This document shows, piece by piece, positions 1 to 10,936 of a stretch of DNA of 64,000 nt. This DNA comes from Arthrinium phaeospermum (lineage: Eukaryota; Ascomycota; Sordariomycetes; Amphisphaeriales; Apiosporaceae). The position numbers were made by a program, and so were the translations under genes. How positions within the stretch are numbered: position 1 is the stretch's first letter; each line of letters begins with the position of its first letter. The stretch is taken from the NCBI GenBank assembly GCA_006503535.1, contig QYRS01000009.1, positions 558,001 through 622,000 on the forward strand. Reading direction: 5' to 3'. A model generated the notes under the pieces. The model saw only the letters and a list, made by a program, of their open reading frames with translations. It searched no databases and was not told the DNA's origin.

Positions 1-1
1 T

Positions 2-1565
2 GGCTTCAACAAGCCCACGCCCATTCAAAGCAAGACCATTCCCATCGCCTTGGAAGGTCGCGACGTGGTCGGTGGAGCCGAGACCGGTTCTGGTAAAACA
101 GCCGCCTTCGTGGTTCCGATTCTCGAACGACTGCTGTACCGCCCCAAGAAGGTACCGACGACAAGAGTGGTCATCATGACGCCTACCCGTGAGTTGGCTA
201 TTCAATGTCACTCGGTCGCTACCAAGCTTGCCAGCCATACCGACATCAAGTTCTGTTTGGCCGTGGGTGGTCTCAGTCTGAAGGTGCAGGAGGCTGAGCT
301 GCGTCTCCGCCCGGATGTGGTCATCGCTACGCCCGGTCGATTGATCGATCACATGCGAAACTCGGCCAGCTTCAACGTTGACACCGTGGAGATCCTGATT
401 CTCGATGAAGCCGATCGTATGCTGGAAGATGGTTTCGCCGACGAGTTGAACGAAGTCCTCACAACCCTCCCCAAGTCACGACAGACTATGTTGTTCTCGG
501 CCACCATGACGTCGTCAGTCGACAGTCTTATTCGCGTGGGTATGGACAAGCCTGTTCGCCTCTTGGTGGATGCTCAAAACAAGACGGTCCAGAAGCTTGA
601 GCAGAAGTTCGTTCGGTTACGACCCGGTCGCGAAGACAAGCGTATGGGCTACCTCGTACACATCTGCAAAACTATGTACACGGAGAAGGTCATTGTCTTT
701 TTCAGACAAAAGAAGGATGCCCATCGGGCACGCATCATCTTCGGCCTTTTGGGCATGTCGTGTGGTGAGCTTCACGGTAGCATGAACCAGTCTCAGGTAA
801 GCCATTCATTTCCGCAGGATTACACCACAATGCTAACAGCTACAGCGTATGTCGAGTGTGGAAGGATTCCGTGATGGCAACGTCAACTATCTTCTTGCTA
901 CCGATCTTGCTTCCCGAGGTCTGGATATCAAGGGCATTGACACAGTCATCAACTACGAAGCGCCGCAAAAAATCGAGATCTACGTCCATCGTGTCGGTCG
1001 TACAGCCCGTGCTGGCCGTTCCGGTGTTGCCATTACATTGGCTGCCGAGCCAGATCGCAAGGTTGTCAAGGCCGCCGTCAAGCAAGGCAAGGCGCAAGGA
1101 GCTAAGATTGGCAGTCTTGTGATCGAGGCCAGTGATGCCGACAAGTGGCAAGCCCAGATCGATGATATGGATGCCGAGATCGAAGCGATCATGGTGGAGG
1201 AGAAGGAAGAGAAGCAATTGGCCAACGCCGAGATGCAGATCAAGAAGGGCGAGAACATGGTGGCGCACGAGGACGAGATCAAGTCGAGGCCCAGGCGGAC
1301 GTGGTTCGAGTCGCAAGACGACAAGAAGAAGGCCCGGGATGCGGGCCGCGCCGAGCTCAACGGACTCAAGGAGGGGCTCAAGAAGAAGGGCGGCGGCAAG
1401 CTGTCCAACAACGACCGGAAGAAGCTGGACGCCAAGTCCATCCGGAGCGACGAGCGGGTGTGGAAGAAGGGCGCGGCCGAGCGGTCGGGCAAGGGCGCTG
1501 TGCTCAACTTCAAGAAGGACAAGTCCAAGTCCAAGAAGGGAGGCTCCAGGGTCAAGAAGAGGTAG
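2..1565 (+). CDS. DRS1: ATP-dependent DEAD-box RNA helicase DRS1 (5' end outside window)
   Basis: This is the 3' portion of a DEAD-box helicase. Motif I (AETGSGKT) lies near 76-100, DEAD at 404-415, SAT near 497-505 and the motif VI stretch HRVGRTAR near 987-1010. The open frame breaks at 796 and resumes after a 49-nt intron (797-845, GTAAGC...ACAG, branch TGCTAAC). The join is phase 0 and gives the expected motif IV-V run (FRDG...[15 protein letters not shown]). The long Lys-rich tail with KKGGGK and SKKGGS is typical of nucleolar Drs1, which acts in 60S ribosomal subunit assembly and rRNA processing. The acidic N-terminal region lies upstream of the window. The family is certain; the DRS1 assignment rests on the core sequence and basic tail. 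Confidence 0.93.
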
Positions 1566-2353
1566 TGTAGCGTGTGACTTTAGATGCCGAGATAGAAACT
1601 TGCCAATACCTATATGTACGATCAACCATTCAAAAAGGCAGATGAAACATACTCGATTTTACATATCGAGAATTAAAATAATAACGGTATGATTTACATC
1701 AATTCAACCCATTCTGATCGACATGAACGGGGCAAATACATTGGAATATGCACAGCATCGGCTTTTGACCGGATTGACATTACTGACCGGCTGCCGGTAG
1801 ATTTCAGATGACACAGGGCAGTTGGGTTTTAACGGTCTCCAGGCCTGGGCCGCTTGGCGCTGCCATCAGCGATGCAGATCCGCCTCAATTCCCCGTTTTC
1901 TCACCAAAACGGCATGGCGGGGGACGGGCTGGTGCTGATGTCACAACCATAGACCTTGCTTATCCTGCTTGCCTGGCAGACATTTAGCGTATTGCTGGCG
2001 GACCTTCCCCTCCTACACAGAAAGCTTCAATATTGCCCACACGAGCTTGTCGCAACTCCAAGCTCCTTTTTTTACTTTCTCCGGAGAATTTTTTAAATTA
2101 CGAGAACGGAGTATTATCGCTCTTGTTCAAGTCTATTGAACGCGTCTTACACCACAGCACTGTTGCGAGAAAGCTTAATTTTCGTTCTAGCACGTTAGTC
2201 ACACGACCAGACCGAAGTCTGTGACCGCCAGGCAACACCACGATTTCGCCCACCCCGACTTGCCCGCGCAGGCTTTCGCTTCGATCAGCACACTACACAA
2301 CCACTGCTTCAGTATATATCAGATCTTCGTACCTACACAGCGACCCGAATTGA
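1566..2353. other. Intergenic region / APP1 promoter
   Basis: No gene is seen. The stretch separates the DRS1 stop from the APP1 locus. It contains T-rich and CT-rich tracts around 2060-2100 typical of fungal core promoters. After about 1950 there is no ATG until 2694, which matters for choosing the APP1 start. Confidence 0.5.
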
Positions 2354-2821
2354 GAAGCGCATCGCATCTGCGGACCCGCCAACCTGGCTCCCCCTCCTGC
2401 CCCAGGCTTCCGCCGCTTTCTCCCGCCTCAGCCTCGCGCCAGGAACCGGACCTCCCTCTTGCGATACCTGTTCCCGCAATCGGTGCGCGACAGCTACCGC
2501 GAGCGCCTCATCGGCTTCCACCTCGACACCCTCCCCGACTTCAAGCACCGGCTGCAACACCGCGTCTACCGCTTCATCCTCGAGCGCCAGCGGCGGCGGC
2601 GAGAGCAGTCGCGCCTCTTCGACCGCGCGCGCCGGCTGCTTCTAGGCCCCCGACCGCCCAAGCCGACGATACCGCGGAACCTGCGACAGCGGTATGCCCT
2701 GCAACAGCAGCAGCAACACCGACCGTCCCCGAGCAGCAGCAGTAAAACAAGCGACCGCGAAAAGTCGGTCGTAGGAGGCCGACAGAAGAAGAAACCCGAC
2801 AACAACAAGACAGACGGCGCC
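2354..2821 (+). other. ATG-less in-frame extension upstream of APP1
   Basis: The APP1 frame stays open upstream of its first in-frame ATG, back to a TGA at 2351-2353. It encodes about 156 residues that look like real protein, with basic amphipathic helices (for example RDSYRERLIGF, RVYRFILERQRRRREQ) followed by a Gln/Ser-rich stretch. It holds no in-frame ATG. It could be translated from a near-cognate codon, be reached from an unseen upstream exon, or be a leader that is open by chance in GC-rich DNA. Confidence 0.45.
2694..2774 (+). other. Short upstream ORF in the APP1 leader
   Basis: This is the only ATG between about 1950 and the APP1 ATG at 2822. It opens a 26-codon reading frame in a different phase and ends in TAG 48 nt before the APP1 ATG. 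If transcription starts upstream of it, it could dampen APP1 translation. If the extended APP1 protein is real, it is merely an internal out-of-frame ATG. Confidence 0.35.
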
Positions 2822-5290
2822 ATGTCGTCTTACCTCTCCGGCTATGGCTCGGCGTTTGGGATAGGCAGTGGCGGAGCAGGCGATGAGGCTGCAGCAGACC
2901 GCGGCTCCCGGCGCAAGAGGCTTCAGGCTGCTGCCGGCAGGGTCTACAGCGCTGGCGCGGCGGCGGTGAACGAGATCAAGGAGTCGTACAACCAGACCCG
3001 ACTTGAACAGATCGATACCCCCGAGACAGCCAAGATCACGATCCCGGGCTCCTTCCCCGACGTCAAGATCATGTCCAAGGGCAACGAACAGCTTGTGCTG
3101 TTTCCCTCGTATGCGAAGCGGCACGTCAAAGGCAGCGGTCTGCAATTCAACGGTCCGGGCGGTCCTCCGGGCACGGCAGCCGTCCCGGTTGACGAGGAGG
3201 ACTTCTGGAGGATGGAGTGGGCCAAGCACGAGGACGAGCGGGCCATTGTGGACGTGGACGTTCGTGGGTGGCTGTACAACCCGCACAAAGCACCCATGTC
3301 GCGACGGAACCGTCTGATGATTGGCCTGGCACGACAGCTTAGTGGCATCCCTGCGCCGACGCAGCGACCGTCGCAAGGAGCAGAGCCGTCGCTGGCATCT
3401 ATACACCAGCAACACGAGGACGAGCGCGAGCAGGCGCGGATTGCCCAGAAGGCACAGGAGATTGAGAGAAGAGGACAGGGCGAGAAGGAAGTGGCGCAAA
3501 AGGGTGGCTATAGCGAGGCCCCCAGGGATACCGATTCGGAAGATGACGGAGACGGCCGCCATCATCTTCGCCCGATGGCTGGTTCAGTATCGCCCCCTGG
3601 CACGCCAGTTATGGGTGCCCGGAGAAGCAACACTGGCGCCGACCTCAACGACACAGAACTGGCGGTCGCCAATGCGAATTTGATGGCGCGCTTGGGTCCC
3701 TTTTTGACGACGCCACTAGCTGACATGCCTATCACCGTCTTCTTCTACAATGACGTTACGTCGCAGTCGCGGACAGTGATTACGAGCGACTCCGGCCACT
3801 TCGTGCTGAGAGCCGCTTTGGAATTTGTCCCGACACACGTGCGTATTCTGGCCAATGAGGATCTCAATTGCGAGGAGCCGGTAACGATTATTGAGCCAAA
3901 GGGTATCAGCTTGATCAGCGATATCGACGACACCATCAAGCATTCCAGCATCCTGTCCGGCACGAAAGAGATCTTCCGCAACACGTTCGTGCGTGACCTC
4001 AAGGATTTGACGGTGCAGGGCGTCAAGGAATGGTACGGGGATCTCCACGACCTTGGAGTGCGCATCCATTACTGCTCCAACAGCCCGTGGCAGTTGTTCC
4101 CCGTCATTGCGAGCTACTTCAAACAGGCGGGTCTGCCCCCGGGATCTATCCATCTGAAGCAGTACAGTGGTATGCTCCAGGGTATATTCGAGCCCGTGGC
4201 CGAGCGGAAGAAGGGCACGCTCGAGAAGATCCTGAATGATTTCCCCGACAGGAAGTTCCTTTTGGTCGGAGACAGCGGAGAAGCCGACCTCGAGGTCTAC
4301 GCCGACGTGGCCGAGTCCTATCCTGGTCGCATCCTGGGCGTTTTCATCCGGGATGTCACCACGCCCGAGCAATCGGGCTACTTCGACTCCGCCATGAACA
4401 GTACCGCTGCTCACGCTGGTCAACGCCGGACGCTCGCCCATAAGACCTCGAGGTTAAGTCGGAGATCCACCGACGATGGGTCGTCGCTGCGTCCCGTGCT
4501 ACCTCCGAGGAATACGACGGAGCCAGCGCCGCCACAGGGCCCGGTCATGGGCGATCTGATTGATCTTTCCGACGAGCCTGCTCAGATGCCGTCAAGCGAA
4601 AGCCGGCAATCGAACGGCCAGAACGCGGCTAAAAAGCCGCCGCCCCCGAGGCCAGCCAAGCCGGTCTCTCTCAAGAGCTCCTCCACACCACCGCCCCCCG
4701 CCGCAAAGCCGTCGTCGTTGAGCGGCAGCAGACCAGGAAACCACCCCCTGGCCCAGATGCACAATTCTTCCCAGCAGAGCCAACTCGACCTCACCCGGTC
4801 ACGTAGCAACGACAATGACCGCCGGCCCTCTGGGACATCCACCACATCCGCATCGTCGAGGGGCCCTGCGCCGCCGCCGCCGCCACCGCGTCGCCGCGGC
4901 ACTCCGAACGCCAGCACGCTGTCGCTCAGCCCCAATCTCATGTCGGCCAAGCGGCGGGGCACGGGCAACTCGGACGTGGACAGCAACATGGAGAACCTCC
5001 CGGCGCCCTCGTTCTACAACCCATCGTACGGCAACAACAGCTACAACGCGAAGAGCCCGTCGGCCCGGTCCTCGGGCGCCAGCAGCCCTTCGTCGATGGA
5101 GCCGGTTAACAAGAAGCTGGAGCTCTGGCGGCGAAGGCTGGAGCGGGCGCAGGAGCGGCTCGAGCGGGAGGGGGTGGCGCTCTATACGTGGCGGCGCGGG
5201 GAGGATGTGATTCGGGAGGCGGATGGGCTGGTGCGGGGGGCGATGCGGGAGATGGGGATTGAGGTTGGGAAGGGGAGAGGGGGAACTTGA
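2822..5290 (+). CDS. APP1: Phosphatidate phosphatase APP1-like (DUF2183)
   Basis: A single exon of 822 codons from the ATG at 2822 (GCGCCATG context). The central part carries the App1 catalytic signature DIDDT (D367, D369, T371), the DxDxT motif of Mg-dependent phosphatidate phosphatases. It is followed by conserved GVKEWYGDLHDLG, YCSNSPWQLFP and LVGDSGEADLEVYA. The N-terminal half has the conserved lead-in with GRVYSAGAAAVNEIKESY. The C-terminal third is disordered and rich in Pro (KKPPPPRPAKP, PPPPPPRRR), as expected for SH3-domain binding, and ends in a charged coil. In yeast, App1 converts phosphatidate to diacylglycerol at cortical actin patches. The real N-terminus may lie further upstream (see the entry for 2354-2821). 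Confidence 0.9.
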   Translation: MSSYLSGYGSAFGIGSGGAGDEAAADRGSRRKRLQAAAGRVYSAGAAAVNEIKESYNQTRLEQIDTPETAKITIPGSFPDVKIMSKGNEQLVLFPSYAKRHVKGSGLQFNGPGGPPGTAAVPVDEEDFWRMEWAKHEDERAIVDVDVRGWLYNPHKAPMSRRNRLMIGLARQLSGIPAPTQRPSQGAEPSLASIHQQHEDEREQARIAQKAQEIERRGQGEKEVAQKGGYSEAPRDTDSEDDGDGRHHLRPMAGSVSPPGTPVMGARRSNTGADLNDTELAVANANLMARLGPFLTTPLADMPITVFFYNDVTSQSRTVITSDSGHFVLRAALEFVPTHVRILANEDLNCEEPVTIIEPKGISLISDIDDTIKHSSILSGTKEIFRNTFVRDLKDLTVQGVKEWYGDLHDLGVRIHYCSNSPWQLFPVIASYFKQAGLPPGSIHLKQYSGMLQGIFEPVAERKKGTLEKILNDFPDRKFLLVGDSGEADLEVYADVAESYPGRILGVFIRDVTTPEQSGYFDSAMNSTAAHAGQRRTLAHKTSRLSRRSTDDGSSLRPVLPPRNTTEPAPPQGPVMGDLIDLSDEPAQMPSSESRQSNGQNAAKKPPPPRPAKPVSLKSSSTPPPPAAKPSSLSGSRPGNHPLAQMHNSSQQSQLDLTRSRSNDNDRRPSGTSTTSASSRGPAPPPPPPRRRGTPNASTLSLSPNLMSAKRRGTGNSDVDSNMENLPAPSFYNPSYGNNSYNAKSPSARSSGASSPSSMEPVNKKLELWRRRLERAQERLEREGVALYTWRRGEDVIREADGLVRGAMREMGIEVGKGRGGT

Positions 5291-6023
5291 ATAAGAAGGC
5301 GCATGAGGGTTAAGGGGTCTGCAGTATACTTAAGATGGGACGGCAATTTTGGAAGGGTATAGACAGGGGGCGCGGGCGCGATTGAGAGGAGGGGGATGGG
5401 AATGAGGGCCTTCTGGATGGATAGTGTTAGGACTGGAAGTTCTCGACTCTCGATTAGCATGTATATAAGCAAAGATACCACCGATAGTGAATTTGTTTTT
5501 GAAGACGGTTTTATGGTGTTGGTCAGTTGGTACGTCCAATCGGGGTCACTCGCATTGCATGTATGTTATTGAGCTTGAGCTCCGTCAATTGAAGGCAAAC
5601 TTCCTACAGCCACATCAGGTCATTCGGCTTTTGACAAACTGATACTCTCACGTTTCGCTCCCTTAATCCGACCGATTATTCGGTGTTTTGGCTTTGGGTT
5701 TGTTCAATGCCTATGTTGTCTTTCTGCAGATGCCGACGAGAACCATAACCATTTTCATTTCCTCATTGGCGGAAGGGCCTTCATTTGACCTATGAGGTCG
5801 ATGACACATATATCCCAGCGCATTGCCGTGTTCTTCCCCTCAGTGATGGCTTGCGACCGGGCCCAAACTGCCCTCGTCACCGACCGACCATTTAATGGTC
5901 TTTCTTGATTGACTCGTCACCCTGACAGACGAATTCAATGTCACACAGAGCGAACCTCGTCGCCCACCAGTTTCAGCTTGGAATATGTACTGCCATAGAG
6001 CACTGGGCTTCAACAAGAAAACA
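5291..6023. other. Intergenic region
   Basis: No supported gene. It contains AT-rich sequence after APP1 that probably includes the 3' UTR, and the upstream flank of the tRNA gene. Confidence 0.5.
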
Positions 6024-6106
6024 GGGGATGTGGTCTAGTGGTATGACGTTTCCTTAGCATTAAAACCGCTTGGAAAAGGTTGTGAGTTCGATTCTTACCC
6101 TCTCCA
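6024..6106 (+). tRNA. tRNA-Ala (AGC) with 11-nt intron
   Basis: A full cloverleaf can be folded. The acceptor stem is 6024-6030 with 6099-6105 (one T-C mismatch and one G-T pair), with discriminator A at 6106. The D arm has GTC/GAC around an A-box-like TGGTCTAGTGG. The anticodon stem is TTTCC/GGAAA (6049-6053, 6072-6076). The T arm is GTGAG/CTTAC around TTCGATT (B box). The anticodon loop has AGC at 6056-6058. An 11-nt intron (6060-6070) sits in the canonical place, one base 3' of the anticodon, and removing it gives 72 nt. T-runs at 6115-6119 and 6121-6127 supply a Pol III terminator. The stems are AT-richer than usual, so it could be a diverged copy. Confidence 0.82.
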
Positions 6107-7247
6107 TCTGTTTCTTTTTGTTTTTTTGCACCTCTTACATGTCACTCTGGATTGTGCAATGTCCTGTTCGGACTTAAATCTTTGTATTATGATGCGATCG
6201 GATTCTTAGATGGTATCTGGAGCACTCTTTTGCTTAACTGGGTTGCGCGACAGGTCGAAGTCGACCCTAATTGGACTATATCAGTCGCTACATAGGAGTG
6301 CTGCTAGAAACACCACGCGGGCGCCTGGTCCACACCGCGAGATAGAGAAAGTCCTTTGATAGACCGGATCGATCATAACTTGGTGTCGCCTTGATATATT
6401 TTCTCCTTTTGACTGTGCCTGGTCAACTCGGGAAATTGGGGCTGCCGCATTGTGTCCAACGATTGCAACGCCGCTCACGAGCGGCCAGAACAGAGCAAAC
6501 CAATTCACAACCAACAGATTGACGATACCAAGCGTGACTCATCGAAGTTGATATCCAACCAAGATTCCCTCTGCATCGGTGCACTTGGTAGTCCTGATGC
6601 GACCAAAGAACTCCGCGCTGGTCAGTTGCACTAGAGATCGTATCCCCTTCATCGCTAAATATGGCACATCTTCAAGCGCGAGGATGGCTTCTAGATGGAT
6701 CAGAGTTCCACACATTTCAAATATGACCGGGGGTGGTGAAAGTTCGCGGGGTCGGGGACGTGTTACTCGCGATGGTAACAACAGAAGCATAAGTCTTCAC
6801 GGCATGAACTCTCTACGTCTGATATCCCTATTGGAGTGGAAGGCATACTCCACCCTTTGAAGTGTAATGTTTGGCACTCAAGCGTTTGGATGTGCAATAT
6901 CAGTCGAATTGGGCTCGATCGCCAGAGCGCTAATGGATTTCGGTTGGCCTCCTACAGATGTAGCTTCATCGTCCGGAAATGGTGTCAAAAGAAACGAACA
7001 CAAGCAATATGGCACTCGTCTTATCAAACGCATGCCAATGGATGAAGCATTGCGAGCCGGGCGCGAGCAATGCCACACTCATACAAATCGCCCATTTAGC
7101 TAAGTTTAGCAATTTGTAAAAGTTCGACTTGACGCAGCTAGACAGGCACATTGACATATTTGGCTCAGGTGATCGAAGTCTCACGGGAAATATCGACACC
7201 CTAGCTCGGCTCTGAATAAAATACGCTGATGAAGCGTTGGCTTCATG
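6107..7247. other. Intergenic region, no recognised gene
   Basis: Several open frames of 60-130 codons overlap on both strands (around 6281-6790 and 6836-7103), but none shows a recognisable domain or a consistent exon structure. It may hold remnants of old genes. The right boundary is the TA target duplication of the MITE. Confidence 0.4.
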
Positions 7248-7249
7248 TA

Positions 7250-7562
7250 CAGGTTCCCCCCTGAAAGTTTGTCTATTTTCAACCCATCTCAGTACATGCG
7301 GTCCGTTGGTAAAATCACACCAAACGTGCAATTCAACTACAGTACGGACCTGTTCAGTCAACAGATCCGATTAGACTACATACCAAGTATGACGTTTGAA
7401 GCTCCTTTAGACCAGATGCATGCGTTTCAAAGACCAGATGCATCGGTCAACGCATGTGTGGTGGTGTTGCGATATGAAATTGAGGCTGGTTTTCATCAGA
7501 AGTTAGCATTCAAGAAGTAGACATCGTCTCCATCAATTAACAATCTTTCAGGGGGGAACCTG
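7250..7562. mobile_element. Non-autonomous DNA element (MITE), Tc1/mariner-like
   Basis: Perfect 18-bp terminal inverted repeats, CAGGTTCCCCCCTGAAAG at 7250-7267 and its reverse complement at 7545-7562, are flanked by TA at 7248-7249 and 7563-7564. The similarity continues imperfectly inward for about ten more bases. The 313-bp interior has no transposase. A TA target duplication with short inverted repeats is the signature of Tc1/mariner/pogo-type miniature elements. It sits 126 bp upstream of the dynamin ATG, so it may affect that promoter. Confidence 0.8.
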
Positions 7563-7688
7563 TATATCACTCGAGAATGCCCACAACGTAGACGAAGAGC
7601 CTGGGCGGATTATACCAATTCATCGTTTTCTGAAGTCTCACTTGCCGTTCAAAAACTTTCTATTTCACCACCAACGACCGCCATCATC

Positions 7689-10346
7689 ATGGTGTTGACG
7701 CCATTCTTTTTGGAGCCATTGAATGGCCTCTGCTCGGGGGACCAATTGGAATTGATGGACACCGTGAACAACCTCCGCTCCCAAGGGATCAGCCACTACG
7801 TCTCACTTCCTCAGATCGTAGTCTGTGGCGATCAGTCTTCTGGCAAGAGCTCTGTCTTGGAAGCCATATCTGGCGTTCCCTTTCCAGTCAGAAGCAACCT
7901 TTGCACCCGATTTCCCACCGAGTTGGTGTTGCGACGTGCCTCCAAGGTTGGCGTCAGTGTATCTATCGTTCGACATCACGATGTTGAGGGAACTGCTGGG
8001 AAGCCTGTCCCACTTCCCGAATTTCATGAGGAACTTGAAGACTTCGCGGGGCTAGCAGCTCTAACAGAGAAGGCCAAGGAAGCCATGGGGGTCTCATCGG
8101 TGAATAAGGCATTCTCCAGGGATACTCTCCGAGTGGAGATATCCGGGCCCGATCGACCACATCTCACCATTGTCGATCTCCCGGGCCTGATCCACTCTCA
8201 GACGAAGCAGCAGTGGGCATCCGATGTGGATCTTATTAAAGATCTCGTCACTTTCTACATGAATGAGCCCCGAAGCATCATCCTCGCCGTTGTCTCTGCC
8301 AAAAACGACTTTGCCAACCAGGTCGTACTGAAGCTAGCCCGTTCCCTGGACCCTCGAGGCACTCGCACACTAGGCGTCATCACCAAGCCAGACACCTTGC
8401 ACCCTGGGTCAGAGAGTGAAGCCTTGTTTGCCTCGCTGGCTCAGAACCAGGAGGTGGTGTTCCGCCTCGGCTGGCATGTTCTCAAGAACATGGACTCTGA
8501 GGTCGGCAAAACGACGCTCTCTCAGAGGAACAAACAAGAAGCCGCATTCATGAAACAAGGAATCTGGCAGAAACTCCCCGACTCGATTCTCGGCATAGAT
8601 CAGCTGCGTAACCGTCTCAGCAAGGTTCTTCTTGATCACATTACATCAGAGCTGCCCGCTCTTGTATCCGAGATTGAGAGCAAGCGCACTGCGTGCAAGG
8701 AGAACCTCGAAGCTCTCAGTCCTGCCCGCAGCACCTTTTACCAACAGCAGCTCCATCTCCTGGACGTGAGCGAGGCTTTCCAGCGCATTACCCAGTGTGC
8801 AGTTGATGGAAACTGGGATGATGCCTTCTTTGGGAACATCGTCAAAACGGACAATGCCTTCTTTGGGAATTTTGTCAAAACGGACAATGGCTATAACTCT
8901 CGCATCCGCGCGGTCGTACAGAACCTCAACAAAGACTTCGCCAAGAGCATGTTAGCCAAGGGCCACAAGCGCACGGTGGTGACGGAAGTCAACGCGAAGA
9001 CCAATCATCATACTAGTGTCACCCAAATAACCCGGGAAGAGTTTATCCAGCACGTCAAGGTCCAGATCGGCTGTTCTAGGGGCCGTGAGTTGCCAGGCAT
9101 ATTCGACCCATTGATTGTCACCGCGCTCTTCCGTGACCAATCTGCCCCATGGGAATCGCTCGCGCATAGTCATGTCAAGATGGTCTGGCAGGCGTGTAAG
9201 CGATTTCTCATTCTGGCCATTGGTCATGCGGCCGACTCAAGAACTGCGTCGGCCATTACCCAGAAGATCATTGCGCCGACGATGGATGGCCTCCTCACGA
9301 TGGTCACAGACAAGACCAACGAGATCCTCAAGTCTCATCAGAGGGTACACCCCATCACCTACAACCTGGACTTGTCTCCGATTCTGCAAAAGATCCGCAA
9401 CGAGAGACACAAAGAAACTCATGCGAAGACGCTCAAGAGTTTCTTCAATTTGTCCACCCTGCAGGGGTCGCGTCAAATCTATGGTAATTTCGACCTGGAG
9501 GCACTCGCAAATGCCCTGGTACGGGACACCGACGAGCCAGACATGGACAAGTACGCTGCCTGCGAGGCAATTGATGTCATGGAAGCATATTATCAGGTTG
9601 GCCTGCCCCCGATTACTAATGACGGATGCCTGCAGCTAACCTTGCGTGTCTATAGGTTGCCTTGAAACGCTTCATCGACGATATTGCGGTCGAGGTCATT
9701 GAGGTCAATCTGGTCTCGAAGCTGGCCGATGTCTTATCGCCAGTTGGGGTGTACAAGATGGACCATGCTCTTATAGAAGCCGTGGCCGGCGAGCCGAGGG
9801 AGGACCAGGTTCGGAGGGCTCAGCTCACGAACCAGCTTGACATACTCGCCCAAGGAGCTCAAACGTGTGAGCGCCTTGGAGTGGGGAGGCTTGATAGTAA
9901 GTAGATAATCAGGCAATTGAGAATGATGTATTTACGCCGAACGTGTTGATAATTTTTCTGCAGGCAATGAGATGTCCATGCATACCCCAACGTCCAGCGA
10001 TGGTAATACTTCGACCGACCAGATCGAGCAGATGACAATGCATGAGAGTCAGCCAGCCCCCGAAGAAGAGGATCCTGGAAAGACAGCCGACGTTCCCCTT
10101 GCGAAGGGCAAAGGCAAAGTCGACGAGCGCGAGGAAGATGTCGTATTCGAAGCCCTTGAGTCTATTGGAGACGTTTGGGGTTGGGGGTCTCCCATCGCAA
10201 GCACCAGAAAGACCCCGGGAGGTATGAAGAACTTGAAAGATTGGAAAAGCTTGAAAGATCCAAGAATTATGTTGGGAACGAAACACCCGGATACCATTCA
10301 CTTGGCGACCCCAAAACCGAGTTGGAGAGACAGAATACAAGGATGA
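7689..10346 (+). CDS. Dynamin-family GTPase (Mx/Vps1-like)
   Basis: Three exons (7689-9596, 9656-9896, 9964-10346) join in consistent phases to 843 codons. The N-terminal GTPase domain has the P-loop GDQSSGKSS (about residues 47-55), DLPG, and TKPD in the G4 position. The middle/stalk region follows. The GTPase effector segment (YYQ-VALKRFIDDIAVEVIE) is rebuilt exactly by removing intron 1 (59 nt, donor GTTGGC, branch GCTAAC). Intron 2 has a perfect GTAAGT donor and leads to an acidic, disordered tail of about 127 residues; if it were retained, translation would stop two codons later. Fungal dynamins of this accessory type have unknown roles in membrane or organelle remodelling. An internal 33-bp duplication lies in the stalk. 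The exon-3 call is less certain than the rest. Confidence 0.88.
8823..8888 (+). repeat. 33-bp in-frame tandem duplication inside the dynamin gene
   Basis: Two consecutive 33-bp units (8823-8855, 8856-8888) encode AFFGNIVKTDN and AFFGNFVKTDN. They differ at only a few bases, so the duplication looks recent. Confidence 0.85.
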
Positions 10347-10936
10347 TGATTGAAATTGGAAGTTGGACGGGTACTCGGATGATGTGATCTTTTGAGAATG
10401 TAAGATACAACTACGTTTCGTAGCCCTTAGGGAAATACTTGACATCCTGAGTTGTCTACTGCGTTCCTCATACATCGCAGGAATGTAAGCCTCTATCGTG
10501 GCCTTTCAGAACTAGGCGATCCCACCAAGATCGTGCTAGGCTCACTGACCAACATAAACATTCGGTCAGCGGGTTTTCTACTTGCATCATATCACCGGAT
10601 TCTTCGAATTGGCGATGGGGCGCGATCGAGGACACAGTGGTTTTAGGAACAGACACGACATGTTTCTATTGTAAAGAGTGTTTGCTTTGACCATCGTCCG
10701 TCATCCGTCACGGATGACATATCTCGTGAAACAGTTGCTCAGCCTAATGCACACTAAACTCAACCTAAGAGAAAGACGATCAAGACAATCTGAGAGCTCA
10801 TGAAACCAGCACGAAAGCATTTTCAAGAACGCAAAATAAGAAATAGAAAACAAATCTCAGTATCAACCGACAGTAGAAAGCCCATATCACAGCTAGCCCC
10901 CGTGAATGTAAAGGAGTTGAACCAACCGACATTGGC
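10347..10936. other. Intergenic region between convergent genes
   Basis: No supported gene. It lies between the 3' end of the dynamin gene and the 3' end of the minus-strand zinc-finger gene, so it should contain both 3' UTRs. Confidence 0.5.

Noticed and set aside
2459..2821. Start of APP1 at 2459
   Set aside because: The codon at 2459 is TTG, not ATG. I used the ATG at 2822 for the feature and reported the open extension separately.
9656..10346. C-terminal part of the dynamin gene as TPR/NLR fusion
   Set aside because: The piece LGTKHPDTIHLA recalls the TPR phrase of fungal NLR proteins, but it is one short match and not a repeat.
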